From NCBI GenBank assembly GCA_027486585.1, contig JAIXOU010000068.1:30758-94757 (forward strand): a stretch of DNA of 64,000 nucleotides. Direction: 5' to 3'. Position 1 is the stretch's first letter. Every line of letters begins with the position of its first letter. The notes beneath the pieces are model-generated. The model saw only the letters and a list, made by a program, of their open reading frames with translations. It made no database searches and was not told the DNA's origin. This document shows, piece by piece, positions 50,906 through 59,631 of the stretch. Origin of the DNA: Verrucomicrobiaceae bacterium (GTDB taxonomy: Bacteria > Verrucomicrobiota > Verrucomicrobiia > Verrucomicrobiales > Verrucomicrobiaceae). Position numbers and translations under genes: made by a program.

Positions 50906-51595
50906 TTACTTCTTCGTTCCAAGCGCTTTAAGCAAAGCAGCAGCGATAGCTGACATGCCTTTATCGCCAGGATGATTCGCCACGCCAGCATGTTTAAAGC
51001 TGCGCTCGGAACGAGCGAAGTTGCTCTCATCGCCGGAGAGCGCGCTGATGTCCACAAACTTGCCGCCTGCGGTCAAGCTCGCCTTCTGAAGCGCCTGATC
51101 CTTGGCAGAGTTTTTCCAGAAGCAACTACGCACAAGCACGACGGGTTGACGCCCCGCCTTAAGAGCCGTGAGAAGCTTTGTGACGCTCTCCTGGAACGCG
51201 GACTGTTCCTCAGGCGTCTTGAGCGCTGGAACGTTTTCGCTGATGGCCAAAATTATCAAATCGGCCTGGAAGTCGATCGCTTCCCGCAGCTTGCCAGCGA
51301 TGTCGTAGCCGGCGTGCGCTCGTTCGAAATCGGCGATGTTTTTCACCATCGTCTCTGGCGCGACTCCGCCCTTCGCCGTGAGTCCCTGGGTGACCAAATG
51401 AACGTAGTCCTTCGCCTCCGCGCTGGCCGCCATGCCCCAGTTTCCCGACCAGCCGATATCCGCCTTCGGTCCGTGCTTCGTGATGCTGTTGCCGAGGAAA
51501 AGAACCTTGCGAAAGGCATCCTGAGCGGGGGCTGGCTGTGTAGCGAAAATTAGGATGACGAGAACAATCAGAGGATGGAAATGCAGGCGGTGCAT
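50906..51595 (-). CDS. SGNH/GDSL-type hydrolase
   Basis: 229 aa from ATG 51595, which directly opens a signal peptide (about residues 1-26); the frame extends upstream without support. KVLFLGNSITKHGPKADIGW carries the nucleophile Ser (GNS) and IGWSGNWGMAASAE the second block. The last block is AGVANHPGDKGMSAIA: His is present, but the usual Asp three residues before it is Val here. Members deacetylate or de-esterify sugars and lipids. Exported; substrate unknown. Confidence 0.8.
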   Translation of the reverse strand: MHRLHFHPLIVLVILIFATQPAPAQDAFRKVLFLGNSITKHGPKADIGWSGNWGMAASAEAKDYVHLVTQGLTAKGGVAPETMVKNIADFERAHAGYDIAGKLREAIDFQADLIILAISENVPALKTPEEQSAFQESVTKLLTALKAGRQPVVLVRSCFWKNSAKDQALQKASLTAGGKFVDISALSGDESNFARSERSFKHAGVANHPGDKGMSAIAAALLKALGTKK

Positions 51596-51804
51596 GAGGA
51601 GGCTGTTGAGTGGGTGAGGGAATGAATAAGGCGGTGCGATATGAAGGTTAGCAAGCAAGCCAGACGGCTCCAACCTGAAAAGCGACCGATCTGTCCGACT
51701 TCCCTAAACACCGTGCGAACTTTATCTGCGTTGCGCTCATCAATCTCTGCCGAGCTTCGCATTGGCATTATCCGCTCGGTGCCCTAGCGTGCGTGCCCCA
51801 CTTC

Positions 51805-54327
51805 ATGCCTGCCTCCACCGCTCTCCCCATTTGGAAAATCCACGCTGACATCCTGCGCACGTTGCGTGATGGCAATCGCCTCGTGCTTGTGGCTCCGACG
51901 GGCTCAGGGAAGACGACGCAGGTGCCGCAGATGCTCTTGGATGCGGGGATCGCGGGGGAGAAGATGATCGTGGTGCTGCAACCTCGACGCGTCGCCGCTC
52001 GCACGGTGGCGACGCGGGTGGCTTGGGAGAGGGAAGGGAAGCTCGGTGCGGAGGTGGGGTATCAGATTCGGTTTGATGACCACACCAGCGTTGGGACCCG
52101 CATCTGTTTCGTCACCGAGGGTATTCTGCTGCGTTGGCTTCAGGATGATCGCTCGCTGTCAAAGATCGGCGCGGTGGTGTTCGATGAGTTTCATGAGAGG
52201 AACTTGCTCAGCGATGTCGCGATGGCCTTGGTGAAGCACCTTCAGCAGACGCAGCGGCCGGATTTGGCGATGGTGGTGATGTCGGCAACGCTCGATGCCG
52301 AACCGGTGGCGGCGTATTTGGATCAATGCCCGATCCTCATCTCTGAAGGGCAAAGTTATCCGGTGGAGGTCGGCTATCTCTCGATGCCGGATCAACGTCC
52401 GATCACCGTGCAGGCCGCCGAGGCCGTCGAGCGCATCATGCACGACGAAGACCCCGGCGATATCCTCGTCTTCATGCCGGGACGCGGCGAGATCAACGGC
52501 ACACTCGATGCCTTGCGCGGCCTGAGAACGCGGGAACGCGTGGCCTGCATTCCTTTGCATGGCGAACTGGAACCGCAGGAGCAAGACCGCGCTTTTGCGC
52601 CGAACTCGCTGCGCAAAGTGATCGTCGCCACGAACGTCGCTGAGACCAGCATCACCATCGACGGCATCCGCCATGTCGTGGACAGCGGCATCGCCCGCGT
52701 GGCTCGTTACGATGCCGAGCGCGGCATCGGCACGCTCTTGCTGGAGCCCATCAGCCGTGCCAGTGCGGATCAGCGCAAAGGCCGCGCCGGACGCACCGCA
52801 CCGGGCACATGTCATCGCCTTTGGACCGTCATCAGCCACAAAGACCGCGACGACCGCAACACGCCGGAGATTCAGCGCAGCGACCTTGCCGAGGTCGTGC
52901 TGCTGCTGCACTCGCTCGGCATCCGCGAGGCTGCCATGTTTGACTGGCTCGACAAACCCGACCCGCAGGCCGTGCAGCGAGCCGAGCGCCTTCTCACCAT
53001 GCTCGGCGCGTTGCTCGATGCCAATCTGACGCCCATCGGGCACCAAATGCGGCGCCTGCCCATGCATCCGCGTTACTCACGCATGCTCATCGAGGCCAGC
53101 CAGCGCGGTTGCGTGGCCGATGCCGCCCTCTGCGCTGCCTTGGTGAGCGGTCGCGACCTCCTCGCTCGGCTCGACCGCGATGACGTCAGCACCCAAGCCG
53201 CACGCGAGATGTTCGAGGAGAGCGCCGACTCCGACTTCATCACTCTGATGCGAGCCTACGACTTCGCCAAAGAGAACGGCTTCAGCTTTGAGCGCTGCCG
53301 AAGTTACGGCATCAATGTGCAAGTCGCACGACAGGTGGAGCAGACATTTCAGCAAATCATGCACGCGGCGAAGCAGTCGCTGCCGGGTCATGATGCCAAG
53401 CCCGCATCAAGTGATGCGATGCTGCGATGTCTCATGGCCGGATTCGTCGATCAACTCGCGAAACGCCGCGTCCCCGGCAAGCCCGAGTGCGATCTCACCG
53501 ATCAACGCGGCGGCCAGCTCGTGCGCGAAAGCGTGGTGACCGACGCCGCCTATTTCGTCGCTGCCAATCTGCGCGAAACGCCTTCACGCCAGACGCTCCT
53601 GAGCCTCGCCACCGCCGTGCAGCCCGCGTGGATCGCCGAGATGTTCCCGCAGCACCTCAGCACCAGTATCGAGCATCTCTTTGATGCCCAAAACAAGCGC
53701 GTCGCCGCCATGAAGCTCGTGCGCTATCGCGATCTCGTCATCGAGCAAAAAGCCCAGCAGCGCGACCTCGATCCCCTCGCTAGCGGACGCTGCCTCGCCG
53801 AAGCCCAACGCGCCGGAGCCTTCGATCTGCCGCTCATGGATTACCGACTGAAGCAATTCATCGCCCGCGTGAACCTCGTTGCTGCAACCTTGCCCGAGCT
53901 GGAGTTCGCCCCCTTTGACGAAGCCGCCATCACCACCAGCCTCGCCCGAGCCTTCACCGGCCTCACCCTCGTCAAAGAAGCCCAAGCAGCGCCCCTTTTG
54001 TCCGCCTTTCATCAGCATCTCGACAAAGGCCAAGTCAGTTGGCTCGATGAATTAGCGCCTCTCACCATCCCTTGGTCCGGCGGAGGCACCATCAAGCTCA
54101 GCTACGTCAACGACACGCCCGAAGCCCAAGTGAAGCTTCAGGAATGCTTCGCGCTCACAGAGCATCCGACGCTCTGCGAAGGTAGACTGCCTGTGCAACT
54201 CCAGCTTTGCACGCCTGATGGCAAACGCCTGGCCATCACGAGTGATTGGCCGGGCTTCGTTACCCGCGAATGGCCGAAGCACCGGCAGGCGGTGGCGAAG
54301 AAGTTTCCGAGTCTGATGTGGCGGTAG
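51805..54327 (+). CDS. hrpB: ATP-dependent helicase HrpB (DEAH)
   Basis: 840 aa, standard HrpB size. ATG 51805 lies 12 bp inside an in-frame GTG. Motifs: VLVAPTGSGKTTQVPQ (I), LQPRRVAARTVATRV (Ia), VVFDEFHERNLLSD (II, DEFH), VVMSATLDAEP (III), IVATNVAETSITIDGI and RKGRAGRTAPGTCHRLW (VI). The C-terminal HrpB-specific domain ends in SDWPGFVTREWPKHRQAVAKKF-like sequence. In Xanthomonas-type and E. coli HrpB the role in RNA metabolism is poorly defined. Divergent from the SGNH gene; the DUF4105 gene follows 54 bp downstream. Confidence 0.95.
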   Translation: MPASTALPIWKIHADILRTLRDGNRLVLVAPTGSGKTTQVPQMLLDAGIAGEKMIVVLQPRRVAARTVATRVAWEREGKLGAEVGYQIRFDDHTSVGTRICFVTEGILLRWLQDDRSLSKIGAVVFDEFHERNLLSDVAMALVKHLQQTQRPDLAMVVMSATLDAEPVAAYLDQCPILISEGQSYPVEVGYLSMPDQRPITVQAAEAVERIMHDEDPGDILVFMPGRGEINGTLDALRGLRTRERVACIPLHGELEPQEQDRAFAPNSLRKVIVATNVAETSITIDGIRHVVDSGIARVARYDAERGIGTLLLEPISRASADQRKGRAGRTAPGTCHRLWTVISHKDRDDRNTPEIQRSDLAEVVLLLHSLGIREAAMFDWLDKPDPQAVQRAERLLTMLGALLDANLTPIGHQMRRLPMHPRYSRMLIEASQRGCVADAALCAALVSGRDLLARLDRDDVSTQAAREMFEESADSDFITLMRAYDFAKENGFSFERCRSYGINVQVARQVEQTFQQIMHAAKQSLPGHDAKPASSDAMLRCLMAGFVDQLAKRRVPGKPECDLTDQRGGQLVRESVVTDAAYFVAANLRETPSRQTLLSLATAVQPAWIAEMFPQHLSTSIEHLFDAQNKRVAAMKLVRYRDLVIEQKAQQRDLDPLASGRCLAEAQRAGAFDLPLMDYRLKQFIARVNLVAATLPELEFAPFDEAAITTSLARAFTGLTLVKEAQAAPLLSAFHQHLDKGQVSWLDELAPLTIPWSGGGTIKLSYVNDTPEAQVKLQECFALTEHPTLCEGRLPVQLQLCTPDGKRLAITSDWPGFVTREWPKHRQAVAKKFPSLMWR

Positions 54328-54381
54328 AGTTTTCCTCGTTCGCGAGCAAGTCCACTTTGGCATGGAATCTGGTGACATTTC

Positions 54382-55404
54382 ATGTTTAGCCTCGGCGTTC
54401 TGTTTTCTCCTTCCATGCGATTCGTTGTCAGATTCCTTGCAGTCCTCACCTCAGCACTTGTCGTCTCATGGACGACCGGAGCACTCTTCTTTGATGGCCC
54501 CTCGCCGATTCTCGTCGGTCTTCAGTTTTTTGTTATACTGGTGGTGTTCTTTTTCGTTCGTGGATGGAAGCGAAAGCTCAGCTTGGTGTGCCTCTGGTTC
54601 GTGCTGGTGCTCGCGTGGTGGCTGATGTTGGAGCCTCGCAGTGACCGCAATTGGCAGCCCGACGTGGCGCAGACGGCTTGGGCTGAGGTTCATGGGGATG
54701 ACGTCACTTTGCACAACGTCCGCAACTTCGACTACCGCACTGCGACCGACTTCACGCCGCACTGGGAGACTCGCACTGTGCATCTCTCGCAAATCACCGC
54801 CATTGATGTCGCGGTTTGCTACTGGGGCTCAGAATGCATCGCCCATCCGATAGCGAGCTTTCAGTTTGCCGATTCGCCACCGGTTTGTTTTTCCATCGAG
54901 ACGCGTAAGGAAGTAGGAGAGAGCTATTCGGCGCTGCGCGGGTTCTTTCGTCAGTATGAGCTGATCTATGTGGTGGTCGATGAACGCGATGCCATCCGGC
55001 TCCGAACTAACGTGAGGACAGGTGAAGAGGTGTATCTCTACCGGCTGAAGACCCCGCCAGACCGGGCCCGTGGGCACTTCCTTGATTACATCGCTGCGCT
55101 GAATGAATTGCATGACCAGCCGCGCTGGTATAACGCTGCCACGGCTAACTGCACCACCAGTATTCGCAGCCAGCAAGTCAGTGATAAGCGCGATCCCTGG
55201 GACTGGCGCATCCTCATCAATGGCAAAATCGATGAACTGCTGTTTGAGCGTGGCGACCTCAAGACGGACGGTGTCAGCTTTCCTGAATTGAAGGCCAAAT
55301 CTTTGATTAACGAAGCAGCGAACGCCGCCGGGAATGAGCCCGATTTCTCCAAACGCCTTCGATTCAAGCGACCTGGATTCTCGTCGCTTTCCACGTCGTC
55401 CTAG
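54382..55404 (+). CDS. DUF4105-domain membrane protein
   Basis: 340 aa with three membrane helices near the N-terminus (about 12-30, 36-55, 60-78) and a large outer domain. The DUF4105 signature is the short motif WYNAATANCTTSIRSQ (around residues 249-264; N-C-T-T) with the upstream FRQYELIYVVVDERDAIRLR. DUF4105 is distantly related to papain-like/NlpC folds, so Cys in NCTT may be catalytic (inference). Alternative ATG 54415. It could be co-transcribed with hrpB, 54 bp upstream. Confidence 0.8.
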   Translation: MFSLGVLFSPSMRFVVRFLAVLTSALVVSWTTGALFFDGPSPILVGLQFFVILVVFFFVRGWKRKLSLVCLWFVLVLAWWLMLEPRSDRNWQPDVAQTAWAEVHGDDVTLHNVRNFDYRTATDFTPHWETRTVHLSQITAIDVAVCYWGSECIAHPIASFQFADSPPVCFSIETRKEVGESYSALRGFFRQYELIYVVVDERDAIRLRTNVRTGEEVYLYRLKTPPDRARGHFLDYIAALNELHDQPRWYNAATANCTTSIRSQQVSDKRDPWDWRILINGKIDELLFERGDLKTDGVSFPELKAKSLINEAANAAGNEPDFSKRLRFKRPGFSSLSTSS

Positions 55405-55504
55405 GTCGCAGGTTGGTTCAAGCTTGATCACCATGAGGCCGACGACTTTCTTCGGACAGCTCTAGGGACACGCAACGCCGCGTTTCATTTATGTCTAGGT
55501 AGAA

Positions 55505-56230
55505 TTACACCGCCTTACGACGGACGCGTTTTGGCTTCTCGGGAGCCAAGGTCATCTGCGGCGTGACCTTGATGCCCATGCGCTTGTAGTAGTCGAGCAT
55601 CTTCTCGGTGGCCACACGGCCAGCTTCGAGCACGATCTTCGACATCTCCGACATTTCTCGGGGAGTCGCTTCTTGAAGGCTGTTGGAAGTGAGCATGGCG
55701 TGGAGTTGGTCGAGCGTGTGAGTCTTGCTGTCGGCGATCTGCTTTGGCGGAGGTGATTGATTGTTCCACAGGCCCCACTCATCGGCAAGGGGTAGATAGT
55801 CCTCCTGGAAATGTTTGCGGCTGCGGTCAAATCGGCGGCGCACATCGTTCTCAGGCACATGATGACCACCCAGCCTCACACGCAGGGCCACACGAGCGAC
55901 GGCCTGCGTGGCAGAACCAATCACGATGTAGTGGAGCAGGATGCGATATCCTTGCGCTTTTGCTTCGTGGATCAGGGCGACTTGGGCTCTGCCGCTGAGC
56001 GTGCTTTCCAGCGCAAAACTGGTCTTTGCCGCAATCAGGGAACGCGCCTCCTCTAGCACCAGTCGCCCCGCCTTGAACGCCGTGAGCGTGGGATCGAGTG
56101 GCGAGAGTCCGCGCGCAATCTCGTCGGCATTCAAAAACCGCATCAAGCCCAGCCTCGGCAGCAGTTCGCGTGCGAGCGTGGTCTTTCCAGCGCCATTGCA
56201 GCCACCGAGAATGCAGAGGGTAGGGTTCAT
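55505..56230 (-). CDS. Zeta-toxin-like AAA kinase
   Basis: 241 aa. Walker A LGGCNGAGKTTLARELL (residues 8-24) is followed by FLNADEIARGLSP (Asp likely catalytic), TSFALESTLSGR and RVRLGGHHVPENDVRRRFDRS, matching zeta-toxin/UDP-GlcNAc-kinase-like proteins. A basic C-terminal tail ends in KPKRVRRKAV. By family, zeta phosphorylates UDP-N-acetylglucosamine and blocks wall synthesis; many chromosomal relatives are not toxic. It begins 8 bp after the vapC stop, so vapB-vapC-zeta is one run. No epsilon antitoxin is visible. Confidence 0.82.
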   Translation of the reverse strand: MNPTLCILGGCNGAGKTTLARELLPRLGLMRFLNADEIARGLSPLDPTLTAFKAGRLVLEEARSLIAAKTSFALESTLSGRAQVALIHEAKAQGYRILLHYIVIGSATQAVARVALRVRLGGHHVPENDVRRRFDRSRKHFQEDYLPLADEWGLWNNQSPPPKQIADSKTHTLDQLHAMLTSNSLQEATPREMSEMSKIVLEAGRVATEKMLDYYKRMGIKVTPQMTLAPEKPKRVRRKAV

Positions 56231-56238
56231 ATAGCGAA

Positions 56239-56631
56239 TCAGTAAGGCACCACCGTCAGCCCTGGAACGCGGCGAAACTCCTCCACGTTGTTGGTGACTA
56301 TTCCTATGTCATGCACCAGCGCAGTCGCTGCAATCCACATGTCGTTGGCTCCGATTAGTTGTCCTTTGGCGGCAAGCGCTCGATAGATCTCTCCATACTG
56401 CCAGGAGACATCGCTGGACCAGGGCAGAATCGGGTAAGGGCGGCATAGGCGCTCCCAGTCGCGTTTCGGGCTCGCGGATTGGCCACAAGCCAGCTCCCCA
56501 GCCACGGTGAAGGTGATGTAAAAGTTCTCCTTCGACCTGCTGGCAAAGAAGTGGTCAATGGTGGTCGTGACCCCGCGTTTGGCTTCACGCTCGGCCACGA
56601 TGATGAAGTTTGTGTCGAGGATCAGGCCCAT
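56239..56631 (-). CDS. vapC: VapC-type PIN-domain ribonuclease toxin
   Basis: 130 aa. MGLILDTNFIIVAEREA supplies the first acidic residue (Asp6), ELACGQ the Glu, and GANDMWIAATALVHDIGIVTNNVEEF the C-terminal Asp cluster, the four-acid site of PIN nucleases. VapC toxins cut tRNA or rRNA. Its ATG overlaps the vapB stop region by 10 bp, the usual TA arrangement. Confidence 0.92.
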   Translation of the reverse strand: MGLILDTNFIIVAEREAKRGVTTTIDHFFASRSKENFYITFTVAGELACGQSASPKRDWERLCRPYPILPWSSDVSWQYGEIYRALAAKGQLIGANDMWIAATALVHDIGIVTNNVEEFRRVPGLTVVPY

Positions 56632-56861
56632 GGATTATCAGGAATGGGGTCATGTTTGGCTGCCTCTTCCACCGCGTCCAAATACTTGTCACTGGTGCCA
56701 CTTCCGCCGTTGCGGAAATAGTTGAGCAAGGATTCTCCGGTCGCCGGAGCATCCACCCAGACGGCACGGCGGACCACCGCCGTGAAGGACTCGCCTCCAC
56801 GCTTGGCATGCCGAAGCTTCTCGTAGGCATCGAGTTCCAAGGTGATTGTCTTTGTGGCCAT
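56622..56861 (-). CDS. vapB: VapB-type antitoxin
   Basis: 79 aa from ATG 56861. MATKTITLELDAYEKLRHAKR then GESFTAVVRRAV is the ribbon-helix-helix-like N-terminus of VapB antitoxins of the DUF217 type. The C-terminal half (YLDAVEEAAKHDPIPDNPWA) would wrap the toxin. It should bind the promoter in the 45-bp gap to the divergent small ORF and repress both. Confidence 0.85.
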   Translation of the reverse strand: MATKTITLELDAYEKLRHAKRGGESFTAVVRRAVWVDAPATGESLLNYFRNGGSGTSDKYLDAVEEAAKHDPIPDNPWA

Positions 56862-56893
56862 GCACGGAAAATACACGAAGTTCGGAGACTAAC

Positions 56894-56901
56894 AAGGAGA
56901 G
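56894..56901 (+). promoter_or_regulatory. Shine-Dalgarno sequence deciding a TTG start
   Basis: AAGGAGAG at 56894-56901 is followed at a good distance by TTG 56907, in frame with the small ORF. The ATG at 56931 is too far away to use it. Many other genes in this window lack such a strong site. Confidence 0.6.
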
Positions 56902-56906
56902 AGCTT

Positions 56907-57107
56907 TTGACAAAACAACGCCGATCAGGCATGATTAGCATATTGAACTCTACAGTGACAACTCCTGTTCCCTCGAAAAAGCCCACGAACGCTACGGCGG
57001 TTCTCAAGGGCTTCTCCGTTGCGCGGCGCAGAGCGTTGCAGACGCAGGGTGTGGTGACGATGGAACAGGTTCGCGCGAACCAGGCGACGATGAAGTCTGT
57101 GCCTTGA
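56907..57107 (+). CDS. Small basic protein, partner of the next gene
   Basis: 66 aa from TTG 56907 with a strong Shine-Dalgarno; ATG 56931 would give 58 aa. Sequence is basic and unstructured at the start (TTPVPSKKPTNA) then helical (VLKGFSVARRRALQTQ, VTMEQVRANQATMK). Its TGA overlaps the TTG start of the next gene (TTGA). It resembles an antitoxin or small regulator by position, but no family is recognised. Divergent from vapB with only 45 bp between. Confidence 0.55.
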   Translation: MTKQRRSGMISILNSTVTTPVPSKKPTNATAVLKGFSVARRRALQTQGVVTMEQVRANQATMKSVP

Positions 57108-57700
57108 GGCAATTTGCTTCCGAGGCCGGTTTGTGTTTGCACGCATCGGCCGTGAAAGAGCTCATGGAAGCGAGTCCGATGCGCGGTGGCAAAGAGCATC
57201 GTGTGGCTTACCTCCAGGCGGAAGGTCGAGTCCTCAAGGTCGCCAATGTTTACGCGCTCGCCACCGAGTCGCTCTACGACTACCTAACCGACCTGTTGCT
57301 CTGCAACCGCTTCTTCGACGACGATCTCGAGATGCTCGGCTGTTACGAGGAAGGAGAGCGACTGCACCTCGTCATTTCACAACCCTATGTGAACGGCACG
57401 CACCCCGACTGGACCGAACTCAAGACCGGTTTGGTCGCGCAAGGCTTGCTCGATCCTAGTCCCCGCGCCAAAGGCGGCAACTTCATCATCAACCACGATG
57501 CGCTTGGCCAGGTCGATGTCTTTGATCTGCACGTCAATAACGTGATCCGCGATGCCACAGGTTGGCTGCACCCTATTGATGCGCACTTCTACTTCGATGA
57601 CCGTGCCGCAAGGGTTGCTGCGCTTGAGAAACTAGGACTGAATCGTGTGTCGGGACCGACTGCGCTCTCTGCATCGGGGCTGCCGAGAATCAAGGGGTAG
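57104..57700 (+). CDS. Kinase-like protein of the polyvalent-protein STPK type
   Basis: 198 aa. TTG 57104 overlaps the previous stop (TTGA); ATG 57164 is the next in-frame start. EHRVAYLQAEGRVLKVAN looks like the beta strands with the ATP-binding Lys45 of a degenerate protein kinase, ISQPYVNG the hinge, and VFDLHVNNVIRD with HPIDAHFYF the catalytic loop and metal region (D-L-H-x-x-N, then P-I-D). This pattern recalls the small kinase domain found in phage polyvalent proteins; the link is from memory and unverified. With the small ORF upstream it forms a two-gene unit next to vapBC-zeta. Confidence 0.6.
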   Translation: MRQFASEAGLCLHASAVKELMEASPMRGGKEHRVAYLQAEGRVLKVANVYALATESLYDYLTDLLLCNRFFDDDLEMLGCYEEGERLHLVISQPYVNGTHPDWTELKTGLVAQGLLDPSPRAKGGNFIINHDALGQVDVFDLHVNNVIRDATGWLHPIDAHFYFDDRAARVAALEKLGLNRVSGPTALSASGLPRIKG

Positions 57701-57960
57701 CGATAGCAAGAGTGTCCGCGATCCTCTCCCTCATTTCACCAGCTCCCCATTCCATATCGTCGATGAAACCGTCCATGCCCATCTAGCCGAATATCATCAC
57801 ACAGGCTCCTCATCACTCACCACCTATGCTCAATCCAACACGGACCCGACTGGGAAATGAGCCGGAGGGCGCTCCGCGAAATCAGGCAGACTTCAGGCTC
57901 GACATTTGTGTCGGAATGCTCAAGATTTCGCGCTTCTACCTTAATCTGTCTCACTAACCC
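57701..57960. other. Intergenic region, 260 bp
   Basis: Between two plus-strand genes. No gene, hairpin or repeat stands out. Confidence 0.4.
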
Positions 57961-58461
57961 ATGAAAAATATTCTTCTTCTCTTTCTCGCTCTCGCTGCCG
58001 TGTTCACCGTGCCCGCTGGGGCGGAAGATGCAGGCTACCCGGAAGCCAAGCATGAACTCGCCCTTGCCGTTCCCGAGGGGTGGAAGACTCGCTACGAGGA
58101 CGGCAAGCTGTATGTCACGACGACGGACGAACTGAGCGTGGTGATCGAAGTCTCAGGGCTGAAGGCCACGAAGAAGGACGGCTCAGCGGCCTTGGCGGAA
58201 ATGAAGAGTCAAGTCAACGAAGCCTTCAAGAACGTCACCTTTGAGGCCATGGAGCAAGGCGGCGGTGCCAACGTCGGCTTCTACATCTTAAACGGCAAAG
58301 GTGAGGACGACGACGGCGAGGTCATCATCAACGCCCTGATGGTTACCAACGGTGACAACGACAAAGTCTATTTCGTGTTCGTGGCCGCATCGCCCGAGGG
58401 CGCGAAGGAACATGGCGAGGATCTCGCCAAGGTCATCGGCTCTATCCGCAAGGTGGATTAA
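57961..58461 (+). CDS. Exported protein, function unknown
   Basis: 166 aa with signal peptide MKNILLLFLALAAVFTVPAG. The mature part resembles small beta-rich proteins of the DUF1795/PsbP-like kind (VPEGWKTRYEDGKLYVTT, then a long strand ending in a helix GAKEHGEDLAKVIGSIRKV). Stands alone. Confidence 0.65.
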   Translation: MKNILLLFLALAAVFTVPAGAEDAGYPEAKHELALAVPEGWKTRYEDGKLYVTTTDELSVVIEVSGLKATKKDGSAALAEMKSQVNEAFKNVTFEAMEQGGGANVGFYILNGKGEDDDGEVIINALMVTNGDNDKVYFVFVAASPEGAKEHGEDLAKVIGSIRKVD

Positions 58462-58565
58462 TGCCTACGCCGACCTGATCTGACTCAGGCTGCTTTGCCT
58501 CGCGGGAACAGCCACGAGACAGGCTAGCATTAGGTTAGTCAGTTGCACACTTCCCCCGTTTTACC

Positions 58566-58916
58566 CTAGCTCCGTTTCTCCAAGCGCTTCAGCTTTTCAC
58601 CGACGCGGACGATGGCATCGATCGCGGGCTTGAGTTCACAACCGATCTCGGTGAGCGAGTATTCGACCGTTGGAGGTGACGTGGGCTGTTCGTGACGATC
58701 GACCACGCCGATCTCGACGAGGTGGCGCAGGCGCTGGGTGAGCATTTTGGCCGATACTCCCACCAGATCGTTTTTCAGCTCGGTGAAGCGGCGAGGGCCA
58801 CCGCTGAGATACCAGATGATGTTCGGAGTCCAAGCACCTCCGAGGAAACTCATGCAGAGTTTCAGCGGACATGCGGGTGGTGGTGGACTGACTTTGCTTT
58901 TGCGGCGAGGGACCAT
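58566..58916 (-). CDS. HxlR-family transcriptional regulator
   Basis: 116 aa winged helix-turn-helix: CPLKLCMSFLGGAWTPNIIWYL, GPRRFTELKNDLVGVSAKMLTQRLRHLVEIGVVDR and VEYSLTEIGCELKPAI are diagnostic of HxlR. Divergent from the nitroreductase gene by 104 bp, the classic placement of a local redox- or electrophile-responsive repressor of nitroreductase/oxidoreductase genes. Confidence 0.93.
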   Translation of the reverse strand: MVPRRKSKVSPPPPACPLKLCMSFLGGAWTPNIIWYLSGGPRRFTELKNDLVGVSAKMLTQRLRHLVEIGVVDRHEQPTSPPTVEYSLTEIGCELKPAIDAIVRVGEKLKRLEKRS

Positions 58917-59020
58917 GGAAAGTGGCGTGGTGGTTACTGATTGGATACCGGATTCAGCGCCATCTGCAAGGCTGGTGGTTTACAAAAGTAACCGGGAGAG
59001 CACACTCCTCGCCTCATCCT
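58917..59020. promoter_or_regulatory. Probable HxlR-controlled divergent promoter region
   Basis: The 104-bp gap between the hxlR-like and nitroreductase starts should hold both promoters and the operator. I cannot point to a clear palindrome by eye. Confidence 0.35.
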
Positions 59021-59629
59021 ATGAATATCCTCGAAGCCATCGAAACCCGTCGATCCATCAAGCACTATGATCCCGCCCACGTCATTCCAGAGGAAGAGGT
59101 GGACAGACTGCTGAAGCTTGCCCGGCTCGCTCCGTCATCCTTCAATATGCAGAACTATCGGTTCGTGCTGGTTCGCGATCCAGAGCTGCGCAAACAGATC
59201 CGCGCTGTGGCCTGGGATCAGGCGCAGGTGACGGACGCCTCGCTGCTGATCGTGATGTGCGCGGATTTGAGGGCACATGAGCAGCAGCCGGAGCGCTACT
59301 GGAGCCATGCACCGCAACCTGTGCAGGACATCCTGGTGCCTGCCTTGAAAGGCTTCTATGCAGGAAAGGATCAGCTCATCCGCGATGAGGCGATGCGTTC
59401 CACAGCGCTGGGCGGCATGACGTTGATGCTGGCGGCGAGAGGACTTGGTTACGAGACCTGCCCGATGGTGGGATTCGACCCCGAGGCGGTTTCGAAAATC
59501 ATCCGCCTGCCCGACGACCATGCGATCAGCTTCATGATTGCGATTGGTAAAAGCTTGCAGGAGCCATGGCCGCGCGGGGATCGTCTCGATTCGAGCGAAA
59601 CGGTGATCGTGAACCAGTTCCCTGATTGA
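59021..59629 (+). CDS. Nitroreductase-family flavoenzyme
   Basis: 202 aa from ATG 59021. MNILEAIETRRSIKHYDP and RLAPSSFNMQNYRFVLV are the FMN-binding signatures, with LGYETCPMVGFDPEAV in the C-terminal part. NAD(P)H-dependent reduction of nitro compounds or quinones by family. The downstream nitronate monooxygenase gene starts 2 bp after the stop, so they are co-transcribed under the divergent HxlR regulator. Confidence 0.92.
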   Translation: MNILEAIETRRSIKHYDPAHVIPEEEVDRLLKLARLAPSSFNMQNYRFVLVRDPELRKQIRAVAWDQAQVTDASLLIVMCADLRAHEQQPERYWSHAPQPVQDILVPALKGFYAGKDQLIRDEAMRSTALGGMTLMLAARGLGYETCPMVGFDPEAVSKIIRLPDDHAISFMIAIGKSLQEPWPRGDRLDSSETVIVNQFPD

Positions 59630-59631
59630 GC

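Noticed and set aside
52159..53067. A 302-aa minus-strand frame inside hrpB
   Set aside because: Antisense shadow of a clearly real gene; His- and Arg-rich composition typical of such shadows.
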